A stretch of 64,000 nucleotides of DNA from Chthonomonas sp. UBA1950. GTDB lineage: Bacteria; Armatimonadota; Fimbriimonadia; Fimbriimonadales; Fimbriimonadaceae. Shown piece after piece: positions 17,109 to 25,403 of this stretch; position 1 is the first letter of the stretch, and each line of letters begins with the position of its first letter. The notes under the pieces are model-generated. The model did no database searches. It saw only the letters and a program-made list of their open reading frames with translations, and was not told the origin of the DNA. The position numbers were made by a program, and so were the translations under genes. The DNA lies in contig DDEQ01000046.1 of NCBI GenBank assembly GCA_002336105.1, forward strand, positions 54,333 through 118,332, given 5' to 3'.

Positions 17109-18191
17109 ATGTCCATTTTCACTAAGATATTCAACCGTTTTCCGAAGGGCGAAATTGCACCTTCACTGACCATTTGGGAACGACAATCCGCCGAACTCAA
17201 CACCACAAGTACCAGCGGATTACCTTATGAAACCTATTCGTTGATGGAGAAGGACTCCATGATTCAGACCGCCCTGAACGTCAAAAGGCTCGGTGTGCTC
17301 GCAGCTCCGTACGAAGTAATTCCTGCCGATTCGAGTTTAGAAGCTCAACAGAAAGCAGACTTTGTTCTGGATGCGTTCGCAAGACTCCAAGGATCTGTCA
17401 ACACTGTGTTATTGTCGGCCATGGAGGCTTTTAGCAAGGGTTGGTCCGTTCAAGAGTGCGTGTACGAACAGTCCGATGGACGAATCTGGTTAACCGCAGT
17501 TCGCGCTAAAGACCCTTCCCTTTTTGGCTTGATACTTGATGAATATGGACGGTTATCCGGACTAAAACTGCATATGCCCGGCCAAAACGCTGTCACCTTG
17601 CCACTGGGCAGATTCGTGGTGTATCGACATGGGCTCAGCTATTCACGCCCGAAAGGTCGAAGCGATTTGGATGCCGCATACCCGCACTATTTGGCCAAAC
17701 AATCGCTGCTCAATGCCTGGCGGTCGCACTTAGAGAAGTTTGCCAGCCCAACCGTACTTGGAAGATTTGGACGCAACCTGAATTCTTCTGATCGAACTGA
17801 CCTACAACGGGCCCTCAACCGACTACCAAAGATTGGCTCCATTCTCTTTCCCGATGATGTCCAGATCACCACCATCGGCGGACAAAGCGATGCTTCAACC
17901 GGTTATCTCGACGCGATAGCATTTCACAATCGAGAAATAGCCCGCGCTATCATCGGTCAAACGCTGACCACCGACGAAGGATCGAGGATTGGGTCGCTGG
18001 CTTTAGGGCGAGTTCACCTGCAGGTCTTGCTTCTGCAGCTACAGGCACTTCGGAAGGAACTCGCTGATACGGTGATGACAGAGCAGATCATCCGGCCGCT
18101 TGTGGAGCTAAATTTTGGTCCAGGGCAAATTCCTCGATTTGTGTTTTCCAAAGGTTCAACTCCGGCATTTACAGAGGGAATCCTGCCCTAA
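17109..18191 (+). CDS. Phage portal protein, DUF935 (Mu gp29-like)
   Basis: The 360 residues begin 27 bp after the terminase. Portal features are the N-terminal LMEKDSMIQTALNVKRLGVLAAPYEV, then LLSAMEAFSKGWSVQECVYE, PLGRFVVYRHG, SLLNAWRSHLEKFASPTVLGRFG, DAIAFHNREIARAIIGQTLTTDEGSR and a C-terminal IRPLVELNFG. These are typical of the Mu gp29/DUF935 portal family, which forms the dodecameric channel at the capsid vertex. The length is at the short end for the family and may lack some C-terminal crown. No frameshift or stop is seen. The next gene downstream is a chromosomal-type histidine kinase. Confidence 0.85.
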   Translation: MSIFTKIFNRFPKGEIAPSLTIWERQSAELNTTSTSGLPYETYSLMEKDSMIQTALNVKRLGVLAAPYEVIPADSSLEAQQKADFVLDAFARLQGSVNTVLLSAMEAFSKGWSVQECVYEQSDGRIWLTAVRAKDPSLFGLILDEYGRLSGLKLHMPGQNAVTLPLGRFVVYRHGLSYSRPKGRSDLDAAYPHYLAKQSLLNAWRSHLEKFASPTVLGRFGRNLNSSDRTDLQRALNRLPKIGSILFPDDVQITTIGGQSDASTGYLDAIAFHNREIARAIIGQTLTTDEGSRIGSLALGRVHLQVLLLQLQALRKELADTVMTEQIIRPLVELNFGPGQIPRFVFSKGSTPAFTEGILP

Positions 18192-18243
18192 ACAGGTACC
18201 TCTGCCGGGACCTCTGAATACGACATTTCCGACAATTCTATTG

Positions 18244-19680
18244 ATGGCGACCGTAACGCTAACACTTGTTGATGCATGGGAATTATTTGATCCTCGTCTA
18301 TCTGCGAGTGGTGATCTTGTCACCTATCTAAGAGCTGTGCTCACCAAATCAACGAAGTGGTTCGAAGCAACGGGTGGCTCAATTTTCCTGAGTTCCATAG
18401 GCGGCATCTATTCACTAGCAGCACAGGTCGGACCGACAAAACTGCCTCAAGATGCGACCATACACTTCGGCGTTGGAGTCGCGGGTACCGCGATTGAAAC
18501 GGGCAAACCGATGATCGTGAATGATCCGAGGAAGATGCCTGCCCTCAAGGGAAGGGTCAAGGAAACTCGGGAATCCATCGGAAGCGCATTAGTCATTCCG
18601 CTGGTTTTGCCCGAAACTGGCTGTGTTGGCGTCCTGAACCTTTCCCGGTGCAAAGGGTGTACCGAGTTTGACGAGGAAGATCTAGCGCGCGCGAGAGCCG
18701 TCGCGCACCAAGTTGCTCTTGCTGTCGGAAATAAGCTCTTGCTCGACCAGGCTCATGAGTCGGGCGAACAACTCAAGTCCGTCGTTGACTCACTCGATGT
18801 TGCGGTTTGCGTTCTCGACGCTGAAGGAAACATACAAGTAGAGAATGCACGAACTCGAACGCTGAGAATGGAAGGAGTGATTGATCAGATCCTCTCTCGG
18901 TTCGGTAGAGAGGGTCGTCATGAAATCGACGGAAGGGTGTATTGGGTACAGCAAAGCCCGGCAGCATCTGGGGCTGTCATAGCCGTCTATGATCTGACTG
19001 AGCACGAACGAAGTCGTGAGGAATCCTCACGATTAAAGCGACTAGCCGAGATTGGCCAAATGGCAGCCGCAATCGCTCATGACATTAGAAATCCGCTAAC
19101 CGGAATTCGAACTGCGGCCCAAATGATTCCGCAGATTCCAGAGCAGGCGAAAGAACTTGCCGACATGATTGAGGAGGAAGTTGTTCGTCTAAATCGGTTG
19201 TGCGAGGAGTTCTTGGAACTCGCCCGTCCTATGGACATCAAGAAAAAACGTATTAACCTCACTGACCCCGTGAGCCGCGTTTGCCGTCTAGTTGAACGCG
19301 AGTATGAGGCCGCCGGAGTTCAGCTGAGGGTTGAGTTTCCTCTCGAATCGCCAACAATTCATGCCGATGCCATGCGAATTGAACAAGCGATGCGAAACGT
19401 TTTGAGAAACGCTTTGCAAGCATGCAAACCAGGAGGAGCAGTTACTGTGACCGTCGATCAAGGTCAAGTAACGGTTACCGACGACGGTTGCGGCATGAGT
19501 CAGGACGCTGTTGAACACGCAGGGACTCCGTTCTTTACGACGAAGGCACAAGGAACAGGGCTAGGGTTGAGCAATGTTCGTAAAATCGTTGAAGCACACA
19601 AAGGCAAATTGACCTTCAAATCAGGAGAAGGACAAGGCACGACTGTGATCATGCAATTTCCAATTGAGGACAGTAAATGA
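18244..19680 (+). CDS. Soluble sensor histidine kinase with GAF domain (NtrB-like)
   Basis: From the ATG at 18244 the protein has 478 residues and no membrane helix. Residues about 25-165 form a GAF domain (GVAGTAIETGKPMIVND, IGSALVIPL, GCVGVLNLS). Residues 175-250 are a short PAS-like segment (LDVAVCVLDAEGNI). Residues 265-335 are HisKA with phospho-acceptor His 279 (AAIAHDIRNPLTG), then HATPase_c with NVLRNALQA, DDGCGM and GTGLGLSNV. It should sense a cytosolic signal through GAF and phosphorylate the NtrC-like regulator, whose ATG overlaps its TGA (ATGA). A start at TTG 18241 or further upstream is possible, but those residues overlap the portal gene. Confidence 0.9.
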   Translation: MATVTLTLVDAWELFDPRLSASGDLVTYLRAVLTKSTKWFEATGGSIFLSSIGGIYSLAAQVGPTKLPQDATIHFGVGVAGTAIETGKPMIVNDPRKMPALKGRVKETRESIGSALVIPLVLPETGCVGVLNLSRCKGCTEFDEEDLARARAVAHQVALAVGNKLLLDQAHESGEQLKSVVDSLDVAVCVLDAEGNIQVENARTRTLRMEGVIDQILSRFGREGRHEIDGRVYWVQQSPAASGAVIAVYDLTEHERSREESSRLKRLAEIGQMAAAIAHDIRNPLTGIRTAAQMIPQIPEQAKELADMIEEEVVRLNRLCEEFLELARPMDIKKKRINLTDPVSRVCRLVEREYEAAGVQLRVEFPLESPTIHADAMRIEQAMRNVLRNALQACKPGGAVTVTVDQGQVTVTDDGCGMSQDAVEHAGTPFFTTKAQGTGLGLSNVRKIVEAHKGKLTFKSGEGQGTTVIMQFPIEDSK

Positions 19681-20858
19681 ATAGCAAGCCACGGATTCTC
19701 GTAGTGGATGATGAGCCAACCATCCGACGCATTCTCACCATGGCGTTTGACAAAGTCGGATACGAAACTCATGCTGCAGAAGATGTCAGAGTCGCTATTC
19801 AGAAGCTTGAGGAATACTCTTTCAGCCTCATCCTCACCGATGTAACCATGCCAGGTGCAAGCGGATACGATCTTCTCAAGCATGTCCGAGAGAACTATCC
19901 TGATACAAACGTGGTGATCATGACTGCCTTTGGCACCATTCCTCAGGCAATACAAGCGATACGAGACGGAGCACATGAGTACATCACCAAGCCGTTCGAT
20001 TTGGACCACCTGAAGAAAGTTGTTGCAGGGGCATTGCGTAGCCCAAAGACTAAGGAGAAGAAAGCAAAGTCTAGCTCTTCAGTCCCCGAAGGTGAGCCAT
20101 TCCTCGCTGAATCTAGCGGAATGAAAGAGGTTGCTGAGTTGGTTAAGCAAGTTGCTGATTCTCGGGCAACGGTGATGATCGGCGGCGAAAGTGGGGTTGG
20201 AAAAGAGGTCGTCGCTCGCTCACTTCATAAGCTTTCCTCACGATCTTCAAAGTCGTTTGTGGCTGTTAGTTGCGCCGCGATCCCTGAGTCCCTTATGGAA
20301 GCCGAACTATTCGGTCATGAAAAGGGAGCTTTCACAGGGGCACAAGCAGCCAAAGCTGGAAAGTTCGAACTGGCAAGTGGCGGAACGCTGTTTCTCGATG
20401 AAATTGGCGAAGTCCCAATGTCGATTCAAGTCAAACTTCTTCGCGTCCTACAGGAACGTGAGGTCGAGCGTCTTGGCGCGACGAAACCGACGAAAGTCGA
20501 TGTGAGACTCGTCACCGCTACAAATCGAGATCTCCGTGAAATGGTGGGGGCGGGAAGCTTCCGTCTCGACTTGCTTTATCGCCTACAAGTTGTAGAGATC
20601 AACGTACCGTCGCTAAGAGACCGGCTGAACGATATTTTGCCGTTAGCGAATCTGTTCCTTCAGAAGTTTGGAAGCGAGAACGACCGTGCACCTCTGGTCG
20701 TTGGAGCCGAAGCCACAAAGGCACTGCTCAGCTATAGTTGGCCAGGAAACGTTAGGGAACTTGAGAATGCGATGGAACGAGCCACTGTCTTAGCTAGTCC
20801 AGCGGAATCAGAACTTACACTCAAACTATTGCCTCATCCGATGCTGAAGGTTGCTTAG
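19677..20858 (+). CDS. NtrC-type sigma-54 response regulator lacking a DNA-binding domain
   Basis: The 393 residues comprise REC (phospho-acceptor Asp 55 in LTDVTMPG) and a sigma-54 AAA+ domain. The AAA+ motifs are Walker A GGESGVGKE (169-177), the sigma-54 contact loop GAFTGA (217-222), Walker B TLFLDEIGE, and sensor II WPGNVREL (355-362). The chain stops about 30 residues after WPGNVREL. The Fis-type HTH that normally follows is absent, and the stop is not preceded by an obvious frameshift. Such HTH-less forms (for example FlgR, CtcC) activate sigma-54 from solution. It forms a translationally coupled pair with the GAF kinase. Targets are unknown; rpoN is not in the window. Confidence 0.92.
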   Translation: MNSKPRILVVDDEPTIRRILTMAFDKVGYETHAAEDVRVAIQKLEEYSFSLILTDVTMPGASGYDLLKHVRENYPDTNVVIMTAFGTIPQAIQAIRDGAHEYITKPFDLDHLKKVVAGALRSPKTKEKKAKSSSSVPEGEPFLAESSGMKEVAELVKQVADSRATVMIGGESGVGKEVVARSLHKLSSRSSKSFVAVSCAAIPESLMEAELFGHEKGAFTGAQAAKAGKFELASGGTLFLDEIGEVPMSIQVKLLRVLQEREVERLGATKPTKVDVRLVTATNRDLREMVGAGSFRLDLLYRLQVVEINVPSLRDRLNDILPLANLFLQKFGSENDRAPLVVGAEATKALLSYSWPGNVRELENAMERATVLASPAESELTLKLLPHPMLKVA

Positions 20859-20948
20859 GATAACGAATGAATTCATTTTCCTATTTACAGATCTGCATTT
20901 ACCAAAGATCCACTCTCTATAGGGTTCAATCAGGGTCGAGAGAATCTG

Positions 20949-21131
20949 ATGAAACTTGCCTCAGCATTTGGAATTGGCCTCATCCTAACCGGACTTGCTA
21001 TTTTCCTATTGAAGCCGATCCCCGGTGATGGAACAGCACGAACTTACGGAATCGTAAATGGCACAGTGGGCGGGATTATTTCTGCCATCGGATATCTGAT
21101 TCTTAATCACCAAAAAACAAAGAAGCCGTGA
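20949..21131 (+). CDS. Small two-helix membrane protein, unknown
   Basis: The 60 residues hold two hydrophobic helices (about 5-20, FGIGLILTGLAIFLL, and 36-51, GTVGGIISAIGYLIL) joined by a short polar loop, with a basic tail (HQKTKKP). A weak purine-rich GAGAG stretch precedes the ATG. The composition fits a real small membrane protein, but no homologue is recognised. The riboswitch promoter overlaps its stop codon. Confidence 0.5.
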   Translation: MKLASAFGIGLILTGLAIFLLKPIPGDGTARTYGIVNGTVGGIISAIGYLILNHQKTKKP

Positions 21132-21137
21132 TAGAAT
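21129..21137 (+). promoter_or_regulatory. Extended -10 element ahead of the riboswitch
   Basis: TGATAGAAT is an extended -10 (TG-N-TAGAAT). It would start RNA near 21144, just before the leader hairpin TGGCT-GCAT-AGCCA (21145-21158). No convincing -35 is seen, which is tolerated by extended -10 promoters. Confidence 0.4.
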
Positions 21138-21155
21138 AAGTACGTGGCTGCATAG

Positions 21156-21275
21156 CCAACGTCTAATCTCGTGAAAACGAGAGCGGGGGAACCATGCCTT
21201 AAAGGGGTGTATGGAGTCGAATGACTTCTAGGGTAACTCTTGGCCCGAACCCGACAGCTAACTCCGTAGACGAGC
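21156..21275 (+). promoter_or_regulatory. Cyclic di-AMP riboswitch aptamer (ydaO-yuaA type)
   Basis: The conserved ydaO core is read in order: GAGCGGGGGAACCA (21180 onward), GGGGTGTAT, TAGGGTAACTC, then GGCCCGAACCCGACAGCTAA and CTCCGTAGACG. The closing P1 helix is CGTCTA (21160-21165) with TAGACG (21267-21272). The match to the known aptamers of this class, including the invariant CCCGACAGCTAACTCCG block, is nearly complete. ydaO riboswitches bind c-di-AMP and usually turn expression off. A terminator at 21479 and a REC-PAS-GGDEF gene at 21591 lie downstream on the same strand. Confidence 0.93.
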
Positions 21276-21478
21276 ATGAGTCGGAATGCGCGCGCACGAC
21301 GCCAGTGAATAGCTGGAAGAGAAGATGGAACATAGGCGTTTCATCAGGGTGCCCATGACTTTGCATTGCAGTCGCTTGGAGGCTTTCAAGCCGTCTAACT
21401 AGGTCTTTGGCTGCAACGACGCAGTGTCAACTTCGGTTTAGAAGGCGGGATTTCCTCCGCAACACCTCCTGTTGAACG
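21276..21478 (+). other. Long structured leader between riboswitch aptamer and terminator
   Basis: About 200 nt separate the aptamer from the terminator, longer than usual. There are local stems: CCAG/CTGG near 21302-21316, TTGCAG (21366-21371) with CTGCAA (21411-21416), and an inner GCTTG (21374-21378) with CAAGC (21387-21391). A 25-codon frame with a purine-rich site runs 21325-21402 and begins MEHRRFIRVPMTL, which resembles the first strand of a PilZ domain but stops early. It could be a leader peptide, a gene remnant or chance. Confidence 0.45.
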
Positions 21479-21511
21479 AGCCCTCGCCTAAAAACGGGGG
21501 CTTTTCCTTTT
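21479..21511 (+). terminator. Intrinsic terminator, likely the riboswitch expression platform
   Basis: AGCCCTCG (21479-21486) pairs with CGGGGGCT (21495-21502), 8 bp with one T-G wobble and an 8-nt loop. TTTTCCTTTT follows. It lies 80 nt ahead of the GGDEF gene. Confidence 0.8.
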
Positions 21512-21590
21512 AGATATCGAGTGATTGAACCTAATTTTCCGGACAAAAAGGGACGACAATTCCATTAAGTCGGTTAACCAAATTTAGTCT

Positions 21591-23039
21591 ATGGATATCT
21601 TGGGAAGAACAGATGCTGGACCACAAGTCCTCATCGTGGAAGACGATCCAGTCTCCGCGAAGGTTATCCAGCGCATGTTTCAGAACCACGGGATAGATAC
21701 AGACCGTGCCGTTGATGGCTCTGAAGCCATCCTTCTTCACGAACGAAACCACTATCGTCTTGTCGTTTCCGACTGGATGATGCCGGGAATTAACGGTATC
21801 GATCTATGCAAGGCATTTCGAGCTCAGGACGGCCCATATGTGTACTTCATCCTGTGTTCCGCAAAGGGTAATCGAGATGACCGAGTCGCAGCCTACGAAG
21901 CAGGAGTAGACGACTTCCTAACCAAGCCTCTAGACCAAGAAGAACTTTGGGGGCGGCTTTATTGCGCAAGACGAATTCTGCTAAGTGAGCACAAACTCCA
22001 AGAGCAAAATCAAGAGCTTGAAATCTATGCCCAGAAGACGACTGATGCAAATAGCAGTTTGCAAATAGCATCAAAGCGTTTCGAAGGTCTGTTCAACGGC
22101 TTGCCCGTTGCTTGCTTTACGTTTGACGCAGAAGGTCTTGTTCATGAGTGGAACAGAGGAGCAACTCAGATATTCGGGATTGAAGCCTATCGAGCTTTCC
22201 AAAAACCCATTTGGAAAGTGCTGGGCGAAAGCGGAATTGAGACCTGGAAGCCCGAAATCGTTAGCAAGATTTTTAGCGGACAGCACGCACCGTCGTTCGA
22301 TTGGGTTTATCAAGACGAACGAAAACCAAAGCGCTTTTTAACTTGCAACATCATCTGCCTTTACGATAATCGCGGGACTCCGGTCGGGGCAGTTTGCGCA
22401 AACATTGACGTCACCGAGCGAACTCTCGCTGAGCAACAAATTGCTCGACAGATGGTTCAGATTAACGAATATACAGACCAGCTTCACGAGCAAAAGAGAG
22501 AGCTTGAGGAGATGAACGTTCGCCTCAACTACCTCGCAGTGACAGACGGTTTAACAGGACTATGGAACCATCGAAGGTTCCAAGAGATGCTTGAGGATTC
22601 GCTGAACGACCTAACTCGTCACAACGAAAAGTTCTCACTCATCTTGCTCGATATCGACCATTTCAAGAAGTTCAACGATCACTTCGGGCACCAAGCCGGT
22701 GACGAAGTTTTGCAGATGTTCTCTGATACCCTTCGGTCTGCTGCAAGAGCAACTGAAATGCCAGCACGCTATGGTGGAGAGGAATTCGCGATCATCCTCC
22801 AACGTTGCGATGAGGTCAACGCTTTGGTTGCCGCCCAACGGTTCCATTCAGCGATCAGAGATCAAAGTTGGCCGTACAGGTCTGTAACGGCAAGTCTTGG
22901 CTTAACCACATGCGATGATCCGCGAACGACTGCAAAAACGCTTGTCGCTAGAGCAGATGCCGCCCTGTACCATGCCAAACAAAGCGGGCGAAATCAGATC
23001 GTTACGTATAACGACATGATGAGTTTGTCTGCCGCGTAA
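21591..23039 (+). CDS. Response regulator with PAS and GGDEF domains, putative diguanylate cyclase
   Basis: The 482 residues form REC (about 10-130, Asp 61 in VSDWMMPG), a coiled linker, PAS (about 160-285, ACFTFDAEGLVHEWN), a second coiled coil and GGDEF (about 310-475). The active-site signature is intact as RYGGEEFAIIL, near residue 393. DxLTGLxNHRRF and the metal-binding DIDHFKKFNDHFGHQAGD are present. The allosteric RxxD I-site position reads RATE, so product inhibition may be weak. It makes c-di-GMP from GTP if active. Upstream lie the c-di-AMP riboswitch and its terminator, so c-di-AMP may limit its transcription (inference). Confidence 0.92.
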   Translation: MDILGRTDAGPQVLIVEDDPVSAKVIQRMFQNHGIDTDRAVDGSEAILLHERNHYRLVVSDWMMPGINGIDLCKAFRAQDGPYVYFILCSAKGNRDDRVAAYEAGVDDFLTKPLDQEELWGRLYCARRILLSEHKLQEQNQELEIYAQKTTDANSSLQIASKRFEGLFNGLPVACFTFDAEGLVHEWNRGATQIFGIEAYRAFQKPIWKVLGESGIETWKPEIVSKIFSGQHAPSFDWVYQDERKPKRFLTCNIICLYDNRGTPVGAVCANIDVTERTLAEQQIARQMVQINEYTDQLHEQKRELEEMNVRLNYLAVTDGLTGLWNHRRFQEMLEDSLNDLTRHNEKFSLILLDIDHFKKFNDHFGHQAGDEVLQMFSDTLRSAARATEMPARYGGEEFAIILQRCDEVNALVAAQRFHSAIRDQSWPYRSVTASLGLTTCDDPRTTAKTLVARADAALYHAKQSGRNQIVTYNDMMSLSAA

Positions 23040-23070
23040 TGCCGAGTAATCTCAGCATAGCTTCCGCGTC

Positions 23071-24732
23071 ATGACCTACTGCAATCCGCTCAATCTCGAT
23101 TACGCCTATTGCCCAATCCCAAACTTCTCAGAACAAGGGAGTCATCGCGCAACGGCTGATCCAGTAATCGTCCTTTTTCAAGACACTTATTATCTGTTTT
23201 CGACAAACCAGTGGGGATATTGGTGGAGTGAGGATATGTCGACATGGCAGTTCGTTTCCCGGCGGTTCCTAAAACCTTGGCATGATGTGTACGACGAGCT
23301 ATGCGCACCCGCAGCTTGGGTTTACAAAGATCATCTGTACGTCATCGGCTCAACTTATTCAGACAATTTCGTGATCTGGAAGAGTTCAAACCCGAAAATT
23401 GATGATTGGGAAGAAGCTGCTATTTCGAAGATTGGCGGCTGGGACCCGGCCTACTTTGTCGATGATGACGAGAAGATTTACCTGTACCACGGTTCCAGCA
23501 ACGACGGACCTATCTATGGTGTCGAGATCGACCCCAATTCTCTACAAGCGGTCGGCAATCAAGTTGAACTGATTCGGCTGAACGACGAAGAGCACGGTTG
23601 GGAGAGGTTCGGCGAGCATCACGACAACACCTTCCTCAAACCATTTATTGAAGGAGCCTGGATGACGAAGCATGCTGGGAAATACTATCTCCAATACGGT
23701 GCTCCCGGCACTGAGTTTAGCGGTTATGCCGATGGCGTGTATGTCGCGGATGCACCCTTAGGACCGTTCACTTATCAAACTCACAACCCACTTTCTCTCA
23801 ATCAGGGCGGTTTCACTCGTGGAGCTGGACATGGAAATACGTTCCAAGCCAAGAATGGTCGATGGTGGCACGTTTCAACCGTTACGATTGCTGTTAAGAA
23901 TAACTTCGAAAGAAGGCTCGGCCTCTGGCCGACATACTTTGACGATGACGGCGTCATGTGGTGTGACACGTCATTTGGCGATTACCCCTTCGAGCTTCCA
24001 GACTATGGCGGCGGATTTACCCGCTGGATGCTCTTGAACTATCAAAAACCGACCAAAGCCTCCTCTGTTTTCGGAGCTTGTCAGCCAAGCCTAGCGTTCG
24101 ACGAAGATATGAGAACTTACTGGTGCGCGGAGACTGCGAGTGCAGGCGAATGGCTTCAGACCGACCTTGGAAGCGCATCGACCGTTCGCAGTATTCAAAT
24201 CAACTATGCCGACCAAGATGCCGCGCTTATGGGAAAGACAGAAGGTATCTGTCATCAGTATCGTATCTGGGCATCCGACGATGAACTCTCGTGGAACCTC
24301 ATTGTGGATAAGTCTCAGAACATAACCGACGTTCCTCATGACTACAGTCAGCTGGAAACCCCCATCGAAACAAGGTTCTTGAAACTAGAAAACGTTCATA
24401 TTCCAACCGGCAAATTCGCTATCAGCGGTTTTCGAGTTTTCGGCACAAGCTCTGTTCAAAAGCCGAACGAAGTGAAGCATTTTGTCGTGCTGCGAGGCGA
24501 TCAGGGGGACCGAAGGAACGCATGGCTCAAGTGGCAAGCCGACCCTTTGGCATCCGGCTATCTAGTTCGGTATGGCATCGCCGCAGATAAGCTCTACTCC
24601 AGTGTCATGGTGTATGGCCGAAATGAGCTTTATGTCAAAACACTCACCAAGGCTCAACAGTATTTCTTTTCAATAGAAGCGTTTAATGAAGGTGGAGTAG
24701 GACCCCGCACAATTCCTGTCCTGTCGGAGTAG
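23071..24732 (+). CDS. Glycoside hydrolase family 43-like enzyme with F5/8C and fibronectin III-like domains
   Basis: Residues 1-310 form the five-bladed propeller of GH43. The early aspartate is in HRATADPVIVLFQDTYYLFS, the second acid in GGWDPAYFVDDDEKIYLYHGS, and the later part has HHDNTFLKPFIEGAWMTKHAGKYYLQYG. Residues about 325-465 match a discoidin/F5/8C carbohydrate-binding module (QPSLAFDEDMRTYWCAE, GEWLQTDLGSASTVRSIQINY). About 470-550 is fibronectin III-like (WLKWQADPLASGYLVRYG). The family removes arabinose or xylose from plant polymers. No signal peptide is visible, so it may act on imported oligosaccharides. Confidence 0.9.
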   Translation: MTYCNPLNLDYAYCPIPNFSEQGSHRATADPVIVLFQDTYYLFSTNQWGYWWSEDMSTWQFVSRRFLKPWHDVYDELCAPAAWVYKDHLYVIGSTYSDNFVIWKSSNPKIDDWEEAAISKIGGWDPAYFVDDDEKIYLYHGSSNDGPIYGVEIDPNSLQAVGNQVELIRLNDEEHGWERFGEHHDNTFLKPFIEGAWMTKHAGKYYLQYGAPGTEFSGYADGVYVADAPLGPFTYQTHNPLSLNQGGFTRGAGHGNTFQAKNGRWWHVSTVTIAVKNNFERRLGLWPTYFDDDGVMWCDTSFGDYPFELPDYGGGFTRWMLLNYQKPTKASSVFGACQPSLAFDEDMRTYWCAETASAGEWLQTDLGSASTVRSIQINYADQDAALMGKTEGICHQYRIWASDDELSWNLIVDKSQNITDVPHDYSQLETPIETRFLKLENVHIPTGKFAISGFRVFGTSSVQKPNEVKHFVVLRGDQGDRRNAWLKWQADPLASGYLVRYGIAADKLYSSVMVYGRNELYVKTLTKAQQYFFSIEAFNEGGVGPRTIPVLSE

Positions 24733-24752
24733 CCTATACTCAAGTCTAGAAC

Positions 24753-25403
24753 ATGGTTATTGCCGCGATTGCTCTATCTGCACTTTTTCAAACTTCATTG
24801 ACCTTGCTGCCAAAGGACGATATTTGGTGCTACCCTCACGCGACCGATCCAGAGAAGGACGCCTACCTGAGAATTTGGGGCACAGAGGGACGGGCAGTGC
24901 CATCTGACGACGACACTAGCAACTTTAGTTTCAGCCTCATGCAGTGGGATGTATCCGCGTTGCCAACAGCTAAGCTCACCGGCGCTAAGCTTGTTTTGAC
25001 CCAAATTGCCAACCCGAAATACTCGCTCGCTCAGGCGACAAAGTTCCCACTTGAAGCAAGGACCGTCGCCTCAGGTTTCACAGAGAAGGGCTGGACATAC
25101 GACTCTTTGCCAAAATTCATGCCAGGCAAAACGGAAAAATCCATCTTTGGAACCGGCTTTCCAGATCCTTTTCCGAAAGCCGACGAAGAATCGACAATCA
25201 CTATCGAACTACTAAAAGGTCCGGGTGATTTTGCGAAATCGTTTGCAGATGCTGTCGCCTCAAATAAACTGATAGCCATCGCGTTGACGAGTCCGCTCGA
25301 CGTCACTCTTAATCCCGACGTACAAACGGTCTACAAGCTATACAGCAAAGATGCCCCAATTGAGAAGGTCAAACCTAAGCTCATTCTGACCTTCGAAAAG
25401 TAA
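24753..25403 (+). CDS. Secreted DNRLRE/CBM96-like domain protein
   Basis: The 216 residues have an N-terminal hydrophobic segment (MVIAAIALSALFQTSLTLL) acting as a signal peptide. A single beta domain follows: NFSFSLMQWDVSALPTAKLTGAKLVL, TVASGFTEKGWTYDSLPK, KPKLILTFEK. This is the order seen in DNRLRE/CBM96-like domains of secreted, possibly carbohydrate-binding proteins. It is 20 bp after the GH43 gene, so co-transcription with it is likely. The stop codon directly abuts the stop of the convergent UDG gene. TATACT lies 12 nt before the ATG and no Shine-Dalgarno is seen. Confidence 0.7.
   Translation: MVIAAIALSALFQTSLTLLPKDDIWCYPHATDPEKDAYLRIWGTEGRAVPSDDDTSNFSFSLMQWDVSALPTAKLTGAKLVLTQIANPKYSLAQATKFPLEARTVASGFTEKGWTYDSLPKFMPGKTEKSIFGTGFPDPFPKADEESTITIELLKGPGDFAKSFADAVASNKLIAIALTSPLDVTLNPDVQTVYKLYSKDAPIEKVKPKLILTFEK

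Noticed and set aside
21325..21402. 25-codon frame as a normal gene
   Set aside because: It is too short and lies in a regulatory leader; kept only as an observation.
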